A program made the translations under genes and the position numbers. A stretch of 8,398 nt of DNA from Planctomycetota bacterium (GTDB lineage Bacteria > Planctomycetota > Phycisphaerae > WQYP01), in contig JAMDCX010000124.1 of NCBI GenBank assembly GCA_023489375.1, positions 1 through 8,398 on the forward strand. Direction: 5' to 3'. Every line of letters starts with the position of its first letter. The stretch's first letter is position 1. Below the pieces are notes generated by a model. It saw only the letters and a list, made by a program, of their open reading frames with translations, was not told where the DNA came from and ran no database searches. Below are positions 1 to 6,456 of the stretch, in pieces.

Positions 1-280
1 GCCCCGGAGCAGCGCCGATGGGCATCATAATTGGACCATGCCCCACCACCGCTTTCCGCGCCTTCAGTGGCCACAGAAGCTGCCATCTGTTCACTATGCG
101 TAAAAGCCAATCCCCCAAAAGCCAGCCGATGCCAAAAATTGTTTTCTTACGCGCCGGCGTCATCGCAAGATGAGGAACTTCATCGGCCGCAGATGCTATA
201 TTCAATTCCGCACCTCCAGCCAATGCGGCACCAGCTATCAGGGTTGTGGCCATCCAGTTGCGTCGTGATACGTCAGCCAT
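1..280 (-). CDS. Partial Tat-exported protein of unknown function, N-terminal part
   Basis: An open frame starts at ATG 280-278 and continues without a stop for 93 codons to the left edge. AAAGGTG lies about 6 nt upstream and is a good ribosome binding site. The first residues, MADVSRRNWMATTLIAGAAL, form a twin-arginine signal: SRRNW, then a hydrophobic stretch, then small residues (ASAADE near residues 29-34) where a signal peptidase could cut. The product is therefore probably exported folded through the Tat pathway. I do not recognise the mature part. It begins 82 bp after the dinG stop with no obvious terminator between, so it may be cotranscribed. From about residue 44 the frame becomes Trp/Leu/Arg-rich. 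Another minus frame over about 1-140 reads as a more soluble-looking sequence (contains AFGGLAFTHSEQMAASVATE), so a frameshift or sequencing error near 140-150 is possible. The signal is well supported; the downstream frame is not. Confidence 0.6.
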   Translation of the reverse strand, partial: MADVSRRNWMATTLIAGAALAGGAELNIASAADEVPHLAMTPARKKTIFGIGWLLGDWLLRIVNRWQLLWPLKARKAVVGHGPIMMPIGAAPG

Positions 281-362
281 GTCCAACACCTTTGAGGGCA
301 AATAATATCGTCAATATCATGCGTAGCTTAATGCCATCTTCCAATATGACGGTGGATGCCAG

Positions 363-2513
363 CTACACCCTGACAACTCGGCACGGTGGCAGGGATTCCA
401 GAAAGCGACGGCCATAGCTGCGGGTAACAATGCGTTTATCCAGTACCACAACAATGCCCCTATCCTGCCGCGTGCGGATCAGGCGGCCAAAGCCCTGACG
501 GAATTTTATCACGGCTTCCGGCAGGGAATATTCCTTGAACGGTTGTCCGCCGGCGGCCTTAATAGCTTCAATCCTGGCCTCGATAACCGGTTTATCCGGC
601 ACGGAAAAAGGCAAACGGGTGATAATAACATTGGATAATGCCTCGCCGGGCACATCGACGCCCTGCCAGAAGGAATCTGTGCCTAAAAGCACGCTATGAT
701 CTTCCGTCTTGAACTGTGCCAGGAGTTGACTACGGGTAAGCTCTCCGCCATGGACCAGCATGGGATACCCCAGTGCGGATAATTGCGGACCAAGTATTTT
801 TGCCGCCTGGCCCAACGCCGCATAACTGGTAAACAGAATAAAGGCCCGCCCCTGGCTTTGACGGACATAGTGCAAGGCCCGATCCATAGCTGCGTTAAGA
901 AATTCCGGCGCTTCGGGATCCGGCAGACAGGATTCAATATACAAGGTGGCTTGATTGGGATAATCAAACGGTGATCCCAGTTGAATTTCATTACCGGAAT
1001 TCAACCCGATGCGCTTGCGGAAAAAAGAGAATGGGGACGAAGAGTTATTTTGAGCGTCAATATTTTTCGACGTCGAGGGTATTTCAGCATCCTTAATTTT
1101 TGCGTCTGGTCTGTTACGCTCTGGTAATGGCCGGTCACCCCGTCCCACCGCCAAAGTGGCACTGGTAAGAATCACGGATTTAATCTGGTCGGAATTAAAT
1201 AAATTGGATTGCAGATGGACCGCGACATCCACCGGGCTGGAATTCAGGGCTATTCTCCGGAATGTCCGGCCGGTTTCTTCAATCCAGTAAACGGATTCGG
1301 GCTGCTCCTGTTCCAGCAAGGCTTTAATGGAAACAGCCAGGGCATGGCATCGATTGGCCAGGCTGGTCAGTTCAAAAATATCGCGCTCAATTTGTTGCTG
1401 TTTGCCGGTAGTTGGGGCACCATCGGCAGGATCATCACAGACCTCGGCAAACTCAAAATTCCCCTGCCGGGTCAATTCATGCAAAATAACGCGGAGTGAT
1501 TTTTCCAACGCCTCCAGAGCGGATGAAAGATTATTTTCCACAATACCCTTTTCACGGATGCGGCCATTGATGGGGGCTTTTTCTTTTTTCCATTCCGCGA
1601 GACTGTCAAAAAACTTTTCCGCCTCCGCACGGGCACCCTCCACCGCCAATTTGGCTGGTAATACCAGTTTGTCGTTCAGCGTCATGAGAAATCCACGATC
1701 ATGGCGGATGCTCAAAAGATTTCCCAACATATATTCCACCTGGAATTCAGATACTTTCAATCCCAGATGATCGGCGGCTACCGATTCCATGGTGTGGGCT
1801 TCATCCAATACTACGAGATCATAGCGCGGCAGGAGGCCTGATCCAACGCGGCGTAATGCCAGATCCGCGAAAAACAGCGCGTGGTTACATATCAGTATCT
1901 GCCCGTGCTGAATTCTCCGCCGACTGGCCTGGTAAAAGCAGTGGTCATAATATTTACATCGCCGTCCCATGCAGTTGCCATGTTCGGCGGCAACCTTATC
2001 CCAAGTTTGCCATAATGGTTGCCGCGGCAGGGAAGACAATGAGCCGTCGGTGGTCTTTTCACTCCAGCGTTGGATCATTTCCAGATCCTCGCGTTGCCGC
2101 ATCTCGGGAAACAGTACTTCCATTTTAGATAAAGACTGTTCCAAACGGCGCTGGCAAAGATAATTTCCCCGTCCTTTGCACAGTACAGCGGAAAATTCCT
2201 GCCCTCCTACCGCTCTTAAAAAAGGAATGTCCTTTTCAATTAGTTGTTCCTGCAGGCTGATGGTATGGGTAGAAATCACCACCCGGCGATTCCGTTCCAC
2301 CACCTGTCGAATGGCGGGTATCAGATAGGCGAAAGATTTCCCGACACCCGTACCCGCTTCCACCACCAGATGCTGGTTATTTTCAAAGGCGGCATCAACC
2401 GCGGAAGCCATTTCCACCTGCTCCGGTCGAAGTTCAAAATTCTTGAGACGACGGGCGACGGGGCCATCGGGAGAAAGAAACTCGCGTGCATCGGTCTTCA
2501 TTGATAAAAGCAT
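363..2513 (-). CDS. dinG: DinG/XPD-family ATP-dependent DNA helicase with iron-sulfur cluster
   Basis: A 716-residue superfamily 2 helicase of the Rad3/XPD/DinG type; the family unwinds DNA 5'-3' and is linked to repair and removal of R-loops or other structures. Visible motifs in order: RPEQ near residue 29 (Q-like region); Walker A AGTGVGKS at 53-60; four cysteines C120, C181, C186 and C192 in the KGRGNYLC...NC...RRC...HC pattern expected to hold a 4Fe-4S cluster; DEAH box at 237-240; SAT motif at 451-453; GTDSFWQGVDVPG at 611-623 (motif V); and QGFGRLIR at 673-680 (motif VI). All catalytic motifs are intact and the length is normal. A polar, probably disordered linker at about 456-496 separates motif III from helicase domain 2. 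ATG 2513 and ATG 2501 (codon 5) are both possible starts, and neither has a clear Shine-Dalgarno sequence. I see no LexA-type box upstream. The family is certain; equivalence to E. coli DinG rather than a related paralogue is inferred. Confidence 0.93.
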   Translation of the reverse strand: MLLSMKTDAREFLSPDGPVARRLKNFELRPEQVEMASAVDAAFENNQHLVVEAGTGVGKSFAYLIPAIRQVVERNRRVVISTHTISLQEQLIEKDIPFLRAVGGQEFSAVLCKGRGNYLCQRRLEQSLSKMEVLFPEMRQREDLEMIQRWSEKTTDGSLSSLPRQPLWQTWDKVAAEHGNCMGRRCKYYDHCFYQASRRRIQHGQILICNHALFFADLALRRVGSGLLPRYDLVVLDEAHTMESVAADHLGLKVSEFQVEYMLGNLLSIRHDRGFLMTLNDKLVLPAKLAVEGARAEAEKFFDSLAEWKKEKAPINGRIREKGIVENNLSSALEALEKSLRVILHELTRQGNFEFAEVCDDPADGAPTTGKQQQIERDIFELTSLANRCHALAVSIKALLEQEQPESVYWIEETGRTFRRIALNSSPVDVAVHLQSNLFNSDQIKSVILTSATLAVGRGDRPLPERNRPDAKIKDAEIPSTSKNIDAQNNSSSPFSFFRKRIGLNSGNEIQLGSPFDYPNQATLYIESCLPDPEAPEFLNAAMDRALHYVRQSQGRAFILFTSYAALGQAAKILGPQLSALGYPMLVHGGELTRSQLLAQFKTEDHSVLLGTDSFWQGVDVPGEALSNVIITRLPFSVPDKPVIEARIEAIKAAGGQPFKEYSLPEAVIKFRQGFGRLIRTRQDRGIVVVLDKRIVTRSYGRRFLESLPPCRVVRV

Positions 2514-2617
2514 ACCCGGTATAGTCCGGTGTTTGAAGTGCGCGGAGGAGTAGGTTCCTGCATGTTGGAAAACATGATGAATTCACAGGAGATGAAAAAT
2601 ACGGTATTTTCCGCAGT

Positions 2618-2640
2618 GCGTCCGAACCGCCGGCGGACGC
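2618..2640. repeat. Perfect 7 bp hairpin upstream of dinG
   Basis: GCGTCCG (2618-2624) is the exact reverse complement of CGGACGC (2634-2640), with a 9 nt loop. A second hairpin, CATGTT-GGAA-AACATG at 2561-2576, lies closer to the dinG start. If dinG is transcribed from upstream of 2640, both would fold in its 5' leader. Their function is unknown. Confidence 0.4.
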
Positions 2641-3288
2641 CTTACCAGAGTGAAAGGTTCGCAACGGCTCAAGTTTGCTCACCTTCCAGCAGTATCCATG
2701 ATGATGCCAAATATGAAACATGCTGCTGTGCCGGGTGAAGATACGCACGGTCACTTGATGGATTACAGAACACGGTTGTAATAATCGACCAATGGCAATG
2801 AACCACACAGTACAGGTTATTTATGTGCAACTGCGGCAACGGTTTCGGGCATACAGTCAGAACACGAGGCCCGCGTTGACATCGTACGCGCACCAGCTTG
2901 TTTATTACCACGGACAGGGCATATATCTGTAGCCACGCGGTAACTGGTAACCTTTATGGATGCAAAAAATCGCCCCCATTGAATCCGAGTATGATGCTCA
3001 AAGCATACCGGCCGACTATAGAAGCCTGTCCAAATAATCGCCGAGTTGCGATGGCGTGATTTTTGGCCCCCATCAAGCAGTAGCGACGATGGCATACCTC
3101 AATGAAAGGGTACTCCGAGGAGCTGCGCCGCAGATGGGAGAGGGGCAAAAAGCACTCCGTCCGACCAAGCGGGCCTGAAATGCACCGTCTGCTTTGTTGT
3201 CGGATATCGCGGACTGATCATCCAAAGTCGGCTCGATCCTCCGACGCACATACGGAACATATTCAGACCCCCCGCAATCCCGGACATT

Positions 3289-3307
3289 ACTCGGACAGAC
3301 TCCGAGT
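3289..3307. repeat. Perfect 7 bp hairpin about 100 nt after rplL
   Basis: ACTCGGA (3289-3295) pairs exactly with TCCGAGT (3301-3307) across a 5 nt loop. It lies about 100 nt downstream of the rplL stop on the transcript. No U-tract follows on the minus strand, so it could stabilise a 3' end or mark a factor-dependent terminator, but it is not a normal intrinsic terminator. Confidence 0.35.
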
Positions 3308-3408
3308 GCGAGACCGATAAAAAGTCTGATAAATTACCAGCATCATAACCTTCACTGAGGCTACGATTCCTCTTATCGCGTGCTGTTGCCATCCATAGTC
3401 CGGCGAAC

Positions 3409-3807
3409 TTACTTGAGTTCGACCGTGGCGCCTTCCGCTTCAAGTTCTTTCTTGAGTTTCTCGGCTTCAGTCTTGTCAACACCGGCTTTGACCACCTTGG
3501 GCGCGCTGGTAACCAATTCCTTGGCTTCCTTAAGACCAAGATTGGTAGCGGCACGCACAATTTTAATGATCTGGATGGTTTTATCCCCGGGAGCTTTGAG
3601 CACCACATCGAAAGTGCTTTGCTCTTCCGCTGGAGCTGCCGCCGCACCCGCGCCACCGGCCGGAGCGGCCATGACGACGCCACCGCCGGCAGCAGCTTCA
3701 ATGCCGTGCTTTTCCTTGAGATAATCGCTGAGCTGTTTAGCCTGCAACAACGACAGGGCTACAATCTTATCGCCCAGTTCCATGATTTCCGCGGCAAATT
3801 CTGCCAT
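3409..3807 (-). CDS. rplL: Large ribosomal subunit protein L7/L12 (bL12)
   Basis: A 132-residue stalk protein that binds L10 as dimers and recruits translational GTPases. The N-terminal dimerisation domain is at about residues 1-36 (MAEFAAEIMELGDKIVALSL onward). An Ala/Gly/Pro-rich flexible hinge follows at about 38-62. The C-terminal factor-binding domain runs from about 64 (TFDVVLKAPGDKTIQIIKIV, then ATNLGLKEAKELV and VDKTEAEKLKKELEAEGATVELK). The length is slightly above the usual 120-128 because of the hinge. I chose ATG 3807 because the family begins MAEF-like and GGAG sits 7 nt upstream (3815-3818). A GTG at 3828 would add seven unconserved residues and has poor spacing. It follows rplJ by 132 bp, a gap that contains a GC-rich hairpin. 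Unusually, no rpoB follows. Confidence 0.97.
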   Translation of the reverse strand: MAEFAAEIMELGDKIVALSLLQAKQLSDYLKEKHGIEAAAGGGVVMAAPAGGAGAAAAPAEEQSTFDVVLKAPGDKTIQIIKIVRAATNLGLKEAKELVTSAPKVVKAGVDKTEAEKLKKELEAEGATVELK

Positions 3808-3842
3808 TGTAAAACTCCACACATCCACTTGTCTCCACCAGC

Positions 3843-3859
3843 CGGGGCAACGCGCCCCG
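3843..3859 (-). promoter_or_regulatory. GC-rich hairpin in the rplJ-rplL gap
   Basis: CGGGGC (3843-3848) and GCCCCG (3854-3859) form a perfect 6 bp GC-only stem with a 5 nt loop, between the rplJ stop and the rplL ribosome site. In the minus-strand transcript it is not followed by a U-run, so it is unlikely to terminate rplA-rplJ transcription. It could be a processing or stability element, or protect an rplL-only message; L12 is needed in several copies per L10. The structure is seen directly and the role is inferred. Confidence 0.45.
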
Positions 3860-3939
3860 TTTTAACTGCACAAGGCAGGCTGAATGAATGACAAAAGAAA
3901 TAAAAACAATACTAAGTCGGAACCTTTTTCCCGAACCGC

Positions 3940-4479
3940 CTAAGCCGCGACCGCCGGGGTTTCCTTTTCTTTCTTCTCAATAACCGCCTTAATGACGCCG
4001 GCGATATTACGTCCCGGTCCCACGATCTGTCCGGCCAGTTTACGCCCGGGTGAAACGGCCAGGGTCGCAATGCCGGAAAGCAATTCTTTACGTCCTGGCA
4101 GTTTGGCCAAGGCTTCAGTAGCCTTGGTATCCAGTAACTTCCCCTCAACGACAGAGCCTTTAATTTTAAGGTTGGCAACATCTTTGGCCTGGACCAGAAG
4201 TTCCTTCACCGCATCCACCACAGATTCGCCGCCATAGACAAAGGCATTGGTTCCAAGAAGTAGTTCGGTGCCGGCCTTAAGACCGACTTTCTCCAATGCT
4301 TTCCGCCCCTGGGCGTTGGCGATAACGGTCAGCTGAACATTCTTTTTCCGCAGGCCCCCGCGGATTTTGTTCGTATCATTGGCATTAATGCCGGAATAAT
4401 CAACAATTACTACGCTGTCCGCACCGGTTAAACGCTTTTCCAGTTCTGCAGCAATCAAATTTTTAACACGTTTACTCAT
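3940..4479 (-). CDS. rplJ: Large ribosomal subunit protein L10 (uL10)
   Basis: A 179-residue protein forming the base of the ribosomal stalk; it binds 23S rRNA at the L11 region and anchors the L7/L12 dimers. The N-terminal RNA-binding domain shows DSVVIVDYSGINANDTNKIR (21-40), then LRKKNVQLTVIANAQGRKAL (43-62) and GTNAFVYG (76-83). The PGRKELLSGIATLAVSPGRKL stretch (128-148) leads to a long C-terminal helix, GRNIAGVIKAVIEKKEKE, where L12 dimers dock. The length is typical. ATG 4479 is preceded by GAGG about 10 nt upstream. It lies 36 bp after rplA, so the two are almost certainly cotranscribed. That gap is too short for an E. coli-style L10 autoregulatory leader directly before rplJ, so any such control should be further upstream. 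Confidence 0.97.
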   Translation of the reverse strand: MSKRVKNLIAAELEKRLTGADSVVIVDYSGINANDTNKIRGGLRKKNVQLTVIANAQGRKALEKVGLKAGTELLLGTNAFVYGGESVVDAVKELLVQAKDVANLKIKGSVVEGKLLDTKATEALAKLPGRKELLSGIATLAVSPGRKLAGQIVGPGRNIAGVIKAVIEKKEKETPAVAA

Positions 4480-4515
4480 ATCTAACTAACCTCAAAACTA
4501 CTGTCTGGTCTTCGA

Positions 4516-5235
4516 TTATGCCGGTTCAACCGCATCCAGATTGCTGGTATCGATTGGTACGCCGGGACTCATGGAACTGTGTACCGTTACTTTTTTTACA
4601 TATTGCCCTTTGGATGTTGGAGGCTTAAGCCGGCGGATCGTATTGAGAAACGCATGGATATTCGCAGCCAGATCATGTTCCGCAAAGCTTAATTTACCAA
4701 CCACCGCATGGACATTGCCGCCCTTGTCATTGCGGAACTCTACTTTACCCGCAGCATACTCCTTTACCGCACCGGCAACATCGGCGGCCACCGTCCCGGC
4801 TTTGGGGCTTGGCATTTTGCCCTGCGGTCCAAGGACTTTACCCAATCGTGTGATCTTCGGCATCATATCCGGAGTGGCGATGGCTACATCAAAATCCAGC
4901 CAGCCATCATTCACTTTTTTGATCAGTTCATCAGCCCCGGCTTCGATCGCCCCGGCAGCTTTGGCCTTCTCCACATCATTACCCTGAACAAAGGCAATTA
5001 CACGACGGGTTTTACCAATACCCTTGGGAAGACTGACCGATCCGCGGACATTTTGATCCGCTAAAGTTGGATCAATGCCTAAATGGATGGCAATATTTAT
5101 GCTTTCATCAAATTTTGCGGCCTTAAATTTCTTCAATACCGAGATAGCCTGCTCTACAGTAACGGGAGCTTTGGGCAAATGTTCCACCGACTGCCGGTAT
5201 CGTTTGCCACGCATTTTAAGGGTTTTGATCGCCAT
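4516..5235 (-). CDS. rplA: Large ribosomal subunit protein L1 (uL1)
   Basis: A 239-residue protein that binds 23S rRNA to form the mobile L1 stalk, which helps deacylated tRNA leave the E site. In many bacteria it also represses its own operon by binding the mRNA leader. Signatures: FDESINIAIHLGIDP (42-56), then RGSVSLPKGIGKTRRVIAF (64-82), the family hallmark PKITRLGKVLGPQGKMPSPK (126-145), and a C-terminal KKVTVHSSMSPGVPID (214-229). The length is normal and the protein complete. The start at ATG 5235 has GAGGAG (5247-5252) 11 nt upstream, a slightly long spacing. It is the first gene of rplA-rplJ-rplL. The usual rplK (L11) partner is not upstream; instead there is a strong promoter and a long leader. 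Confidence 0.97.
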   Translation of the reverse strand: MAIKTLKMRGKRYRQSVEHLPKAPVTVEQAISVLKKFKAAKFDESINIAIHLGIDPTLADQNVRGSVSLPKGIGKTRRVIAFVQGNDVEKAKAAGAIEAGADELIKKVNDGWLDFDVAIATPDMMPKITRLGKVLGPQGKMPSPKAGTVAADVAGAVKEYAAGKVEFRNDKGGNVHAVVGKLSFAEHDLAANIHAFLNTIRRLKPPTSKGQYVKKVTVHSSMSPGVPIDTSNLDAVEPA

Positions 5236-5453
5236 AACGGCATAGACTCCTCAAGTCAGCACAAGATTGGCCCAAATGCGGCATGCTTATGCTTTTACCA
5301 CCGAAATTTTCAGCTTGGAATTTTTATTGCAACTCGAAGAGCGAACATGTAACTCTTTTCCACATCATCAGGATCAGAGTGCCTTATCTGTCCGCTTTGG
5401 AGTTTACTCCATAGCTCCCACTGTTTAAGCCCGTGGTCCGGCATACCAGTTAA
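5236..5453 (-). promoter_or_regulatory. Long structured 5' leader of rplA
   Basis: Assuming initiation about 7 nt after the -10 box, the rplA message has a leader of about 218 nt with no convincing ORF. It contains a perfect hairpin, TGGAG-TAAA-CTCCA (5398-5411). It also has two mutually exclusive helices that share one AGAG segment: ACTCT (5376-5380) with AGAGT (5352-5356), or AAGAG (5353-5357) with CTCTT (5337-5341). GAGGAG near the 3' end is the rplA ribosome site. Leaders of L1 and L10 operons are commonly autoregulated by those proteins. I cannot identify a canonical L1 or L10 site by eye, so regulation is inferred. Confidence 0.45.
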
Positions 5454-5459
5454 GTGTGA

Positions 5460-5487
5460 AGTATACCAGCATGAATTAAAATGTCAA
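5460..5487 (-). promoter_or_regulatory. Sigma70-type promoter for rplA-rplJ-rplL
   Basis: On the minus strand a perfect -35 box TTGACA (5487-5482) is followed after 16 nt by TATACT (5465-5460), one base off the TATAAT consensus. It points at rplA and is the best promoter-like sequence in the window. The gap upstream to the edge of the 5498-5662 element is only 10 bp, so that element now occupies the position of any UP element. Confidence 0.75.
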
Positions 5488-5497
5488 ACGTAACTAA

Positions 5498-5662
5498 GGG
5501 GTCGCGCAAAAATAAATTCATATTTTACGGCGTGGGAATTTTGGCCGCCGGCGAGGCGTGAGCGACGCGCATACCCCGCCCGCGGGTCTGTAAGGAGCGA
5601 ACAACGAAGCCCGCGGCCAAAAGAACCCGCCGGAAAGTGCGAAGTTATTTTTGCGCGGCCCC
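5498..5662. mobile_element. MITE-like palindromic element, 165 bp, TAA target duplication
   Basis: The ends are 22 bp inverted repeats with two mismatches: the left end begins GGGGTCGCGCAAAAATAA (5498 on) and the right end, read in reverse complement, begins GGGGCCGCGCAAAAATAA (5662 down to 5641). TAA directly flanks both sides (5495-5497 and 5663-5665), as expected of a 3 bp target duplication. Nested inside are TTTTGGCCGC (5539-5548) against GCGGCCAAAA (5613-5622), and CCGCGGG (5580-5586) against CCCGCGG (5610-5616), so the whole unit can fold into a long branched hairpin. It is far more GC-rich in its core than the flanking spacer. It encodes no protein; an 82-codon minus frame crosses it but ignores its borders. 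Three-base TNA duplications are known for some IS5-superfamily groups, so a transposase of that type acting in trans is a guess. Confidence 0.7.
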
Positions 5663-6456
5663 TAAGGAACTGAAGCATAATAACTTCCAAATAGTCTTTG
5701 CGCCGGTTGGTATGCGGATTCCGGAGCACCATCCGTCACAATAGATGTAGGAAAGTCCGCTTTTATTGCAGATGCCTGAAGTCACAATACCTTCGGAAAA
5801 TCAACATAAAACGCACGATGCACAAGACCGTATGGCGCTCCATAAGGCGCCTTTGGCGCAAAATGTCTCCCGTTTAGAATTTTAGATTAAAAATTGGGAC
5901 AATCTGCCGGAACCTATTAAGGTGGCCATAATGGCCATGGTGGCCTCTGTGCAACGCCAATTATAGTAGATGTGCAGTTCCAGTAATGCAGTCTACAAAT
6001 ATCAGCGAAGGGCCTTCGCAAAAAACAATTCAGCCGGGGTGATACAACCGTGCGGTGGAAACCCGCGGCTGGTAGGTTGGGATGGCAAAGGGAAAACACG
6101 AAGTTAATCATGCACTGGCCCTAAGAGTCAATACGCTACATAATACTACAATGAACCTTTGAGCATAAGCGTTGTAAATATATAGAGTTATGCTTGAGCG
6201 GCGTAGCGAGACTTCCCATTCAAGCCCATATTATCGTATGCCGCATTCAGCAGTGGTTTTGCCAAGCCAATGCCAAATATTTTGTCAGGCGAAAGTTCGT
6301 TGTAGTACTACTGGAGCATTCCAATAATAATTACGTGTAATATATTGGCAACATTGCTCGATACCGGCGAATTTCCATTTATTTTACCATAATTTGTAAT
6401 GGAATGTGCCACTACACATTAGTCGAATCCCCACCTTCATTTTCATATATTTATTC
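5663..6456. other. 0.8 kb gene-free spacer with hairpins and decayed coding fragments
   Basis: No intact gene can be supported between the MITE-like element and the pilin-like gene. Small perfect hairpins include TATGG-CGCT-CCATA (5831-5844), followed 2 nt later by GCGCC-TTT-GGCGC (5847-5859), and TTCCATT/AATGGAA (6373-6379 with 6398-6404) about 55 nt after the pilin-like gene's stop. GGTGGCC occurs twice around a TGGCCA palindrome (5921-5945). Two minus-strand fragments look protein-like but lack starts: 6002-6103 (separate entry) and 6191-6307, whose 39 codons end KSRYAAQA before TAA. The right part (6300-6450) is AT-rich. The pattern suggests a graveyard of old insertions. Confidence 0.5.
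6002..6103 (-). pseudogene. Probable C-terminal remnant of an IS3/IS481-type transposase
   Basis: A 33-codon open frame bounded by in-frame stops (TAA at 6104-6106, TGA at 6002-6004) ends HGCITPAELFFAKALR. The TPAE-[hydrophobic]-F-F ending shortly before the stop is the typical close of rve-type DDE integrases in IS3 and IS481 elements, where a short RPH..LG.TPAE motif lies at the C-terminus. No start codon, ribosome site or upstream catalytic core is present, so at most this is a decayed tail. The match is short and could be chance. Confidence 0.35.

Larger units (their letters stand above)
2514..3408. other. 0.9 kb spacer between rplL and dinG, no supportable gene
   Basis: Short frames occur on both strands but overlap one another, lack ribosome sites and match no family I know. 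There is no trace of rpoB, which usually follows rplL. No tRNA, tmRNA, RNase P or SRP signature was found by eye. The stretch holds three perfect small hairpins: CATGTT-GGAA-AACATG with a GNRA-type loop at 2561-2576; GCGTCCG/CGGACGC with a 9 nt loop at 2618-2640; and ACTCGGA/TCCGAGT with a 5 nt loop at 3289-3307. None is followed by a T-run on the minus strand, so none is a standard intrinsic terminator. It presumably contains the 3' end of the rplAJL message and the dinG promoter, neither of which I can place with confidence. Confidence 0.6.

Noticed and set aside
31..417. Plus-strand 128-codon frame
   Set aside because: It overlaps the end of dinG and the Tat-signal gene antisense, has no ribosome site and an improbable Ser/Pro/His-rich composition. 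The minus-strand Tat signal is far more convincing.
3102..3320. Plus-strand frame starting MKGYSEELRRRWERGKK, considered as a transposase helix-turn-helix start
   Set aside because: Only the first ten residues are suggestive; the remainder shows no helix-turn-helix pattern and there is no Shine-Dalgarno sequence.
2514..3408. tRNA or other housekeeping RNA in the rplL-dinG spacer
   Set aside because: No T-loop GTTCRA box with matching acceptor stem, and none of the conserved words of tmRNA, RNase P or SRP RNA, on either strand by eye.
3099..3701. Minus-strand 200-codon frame through rplL
   Set aside because: It is an out-of-frame shadow of rplL extended into the spacer; its Arg/Lys/Leu-rich product has no recognisable domain.
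3409..3828. Upstream GTG start for rplL
   Set aside because: It adds seven residues absent from the family and its GGAG is only 4 nt away; ATG 3807 has better spacing and the conserved MAEF start.
5484..5732. Minus-strand 82-codon frame across the MITE-like element
   Set aside because: It runs through both inverted ends and beyond, ignoring the element borders, and has no ribosome site.
6005..6019. GCGAAGG/CCTTCGC palindrome next to an A-run, considered as a terminator
   Set aside because: The A-run is on the wrong side for either strand's transcript to end in U's after the stem, and the palindrome overlaps the transposase-like tail.
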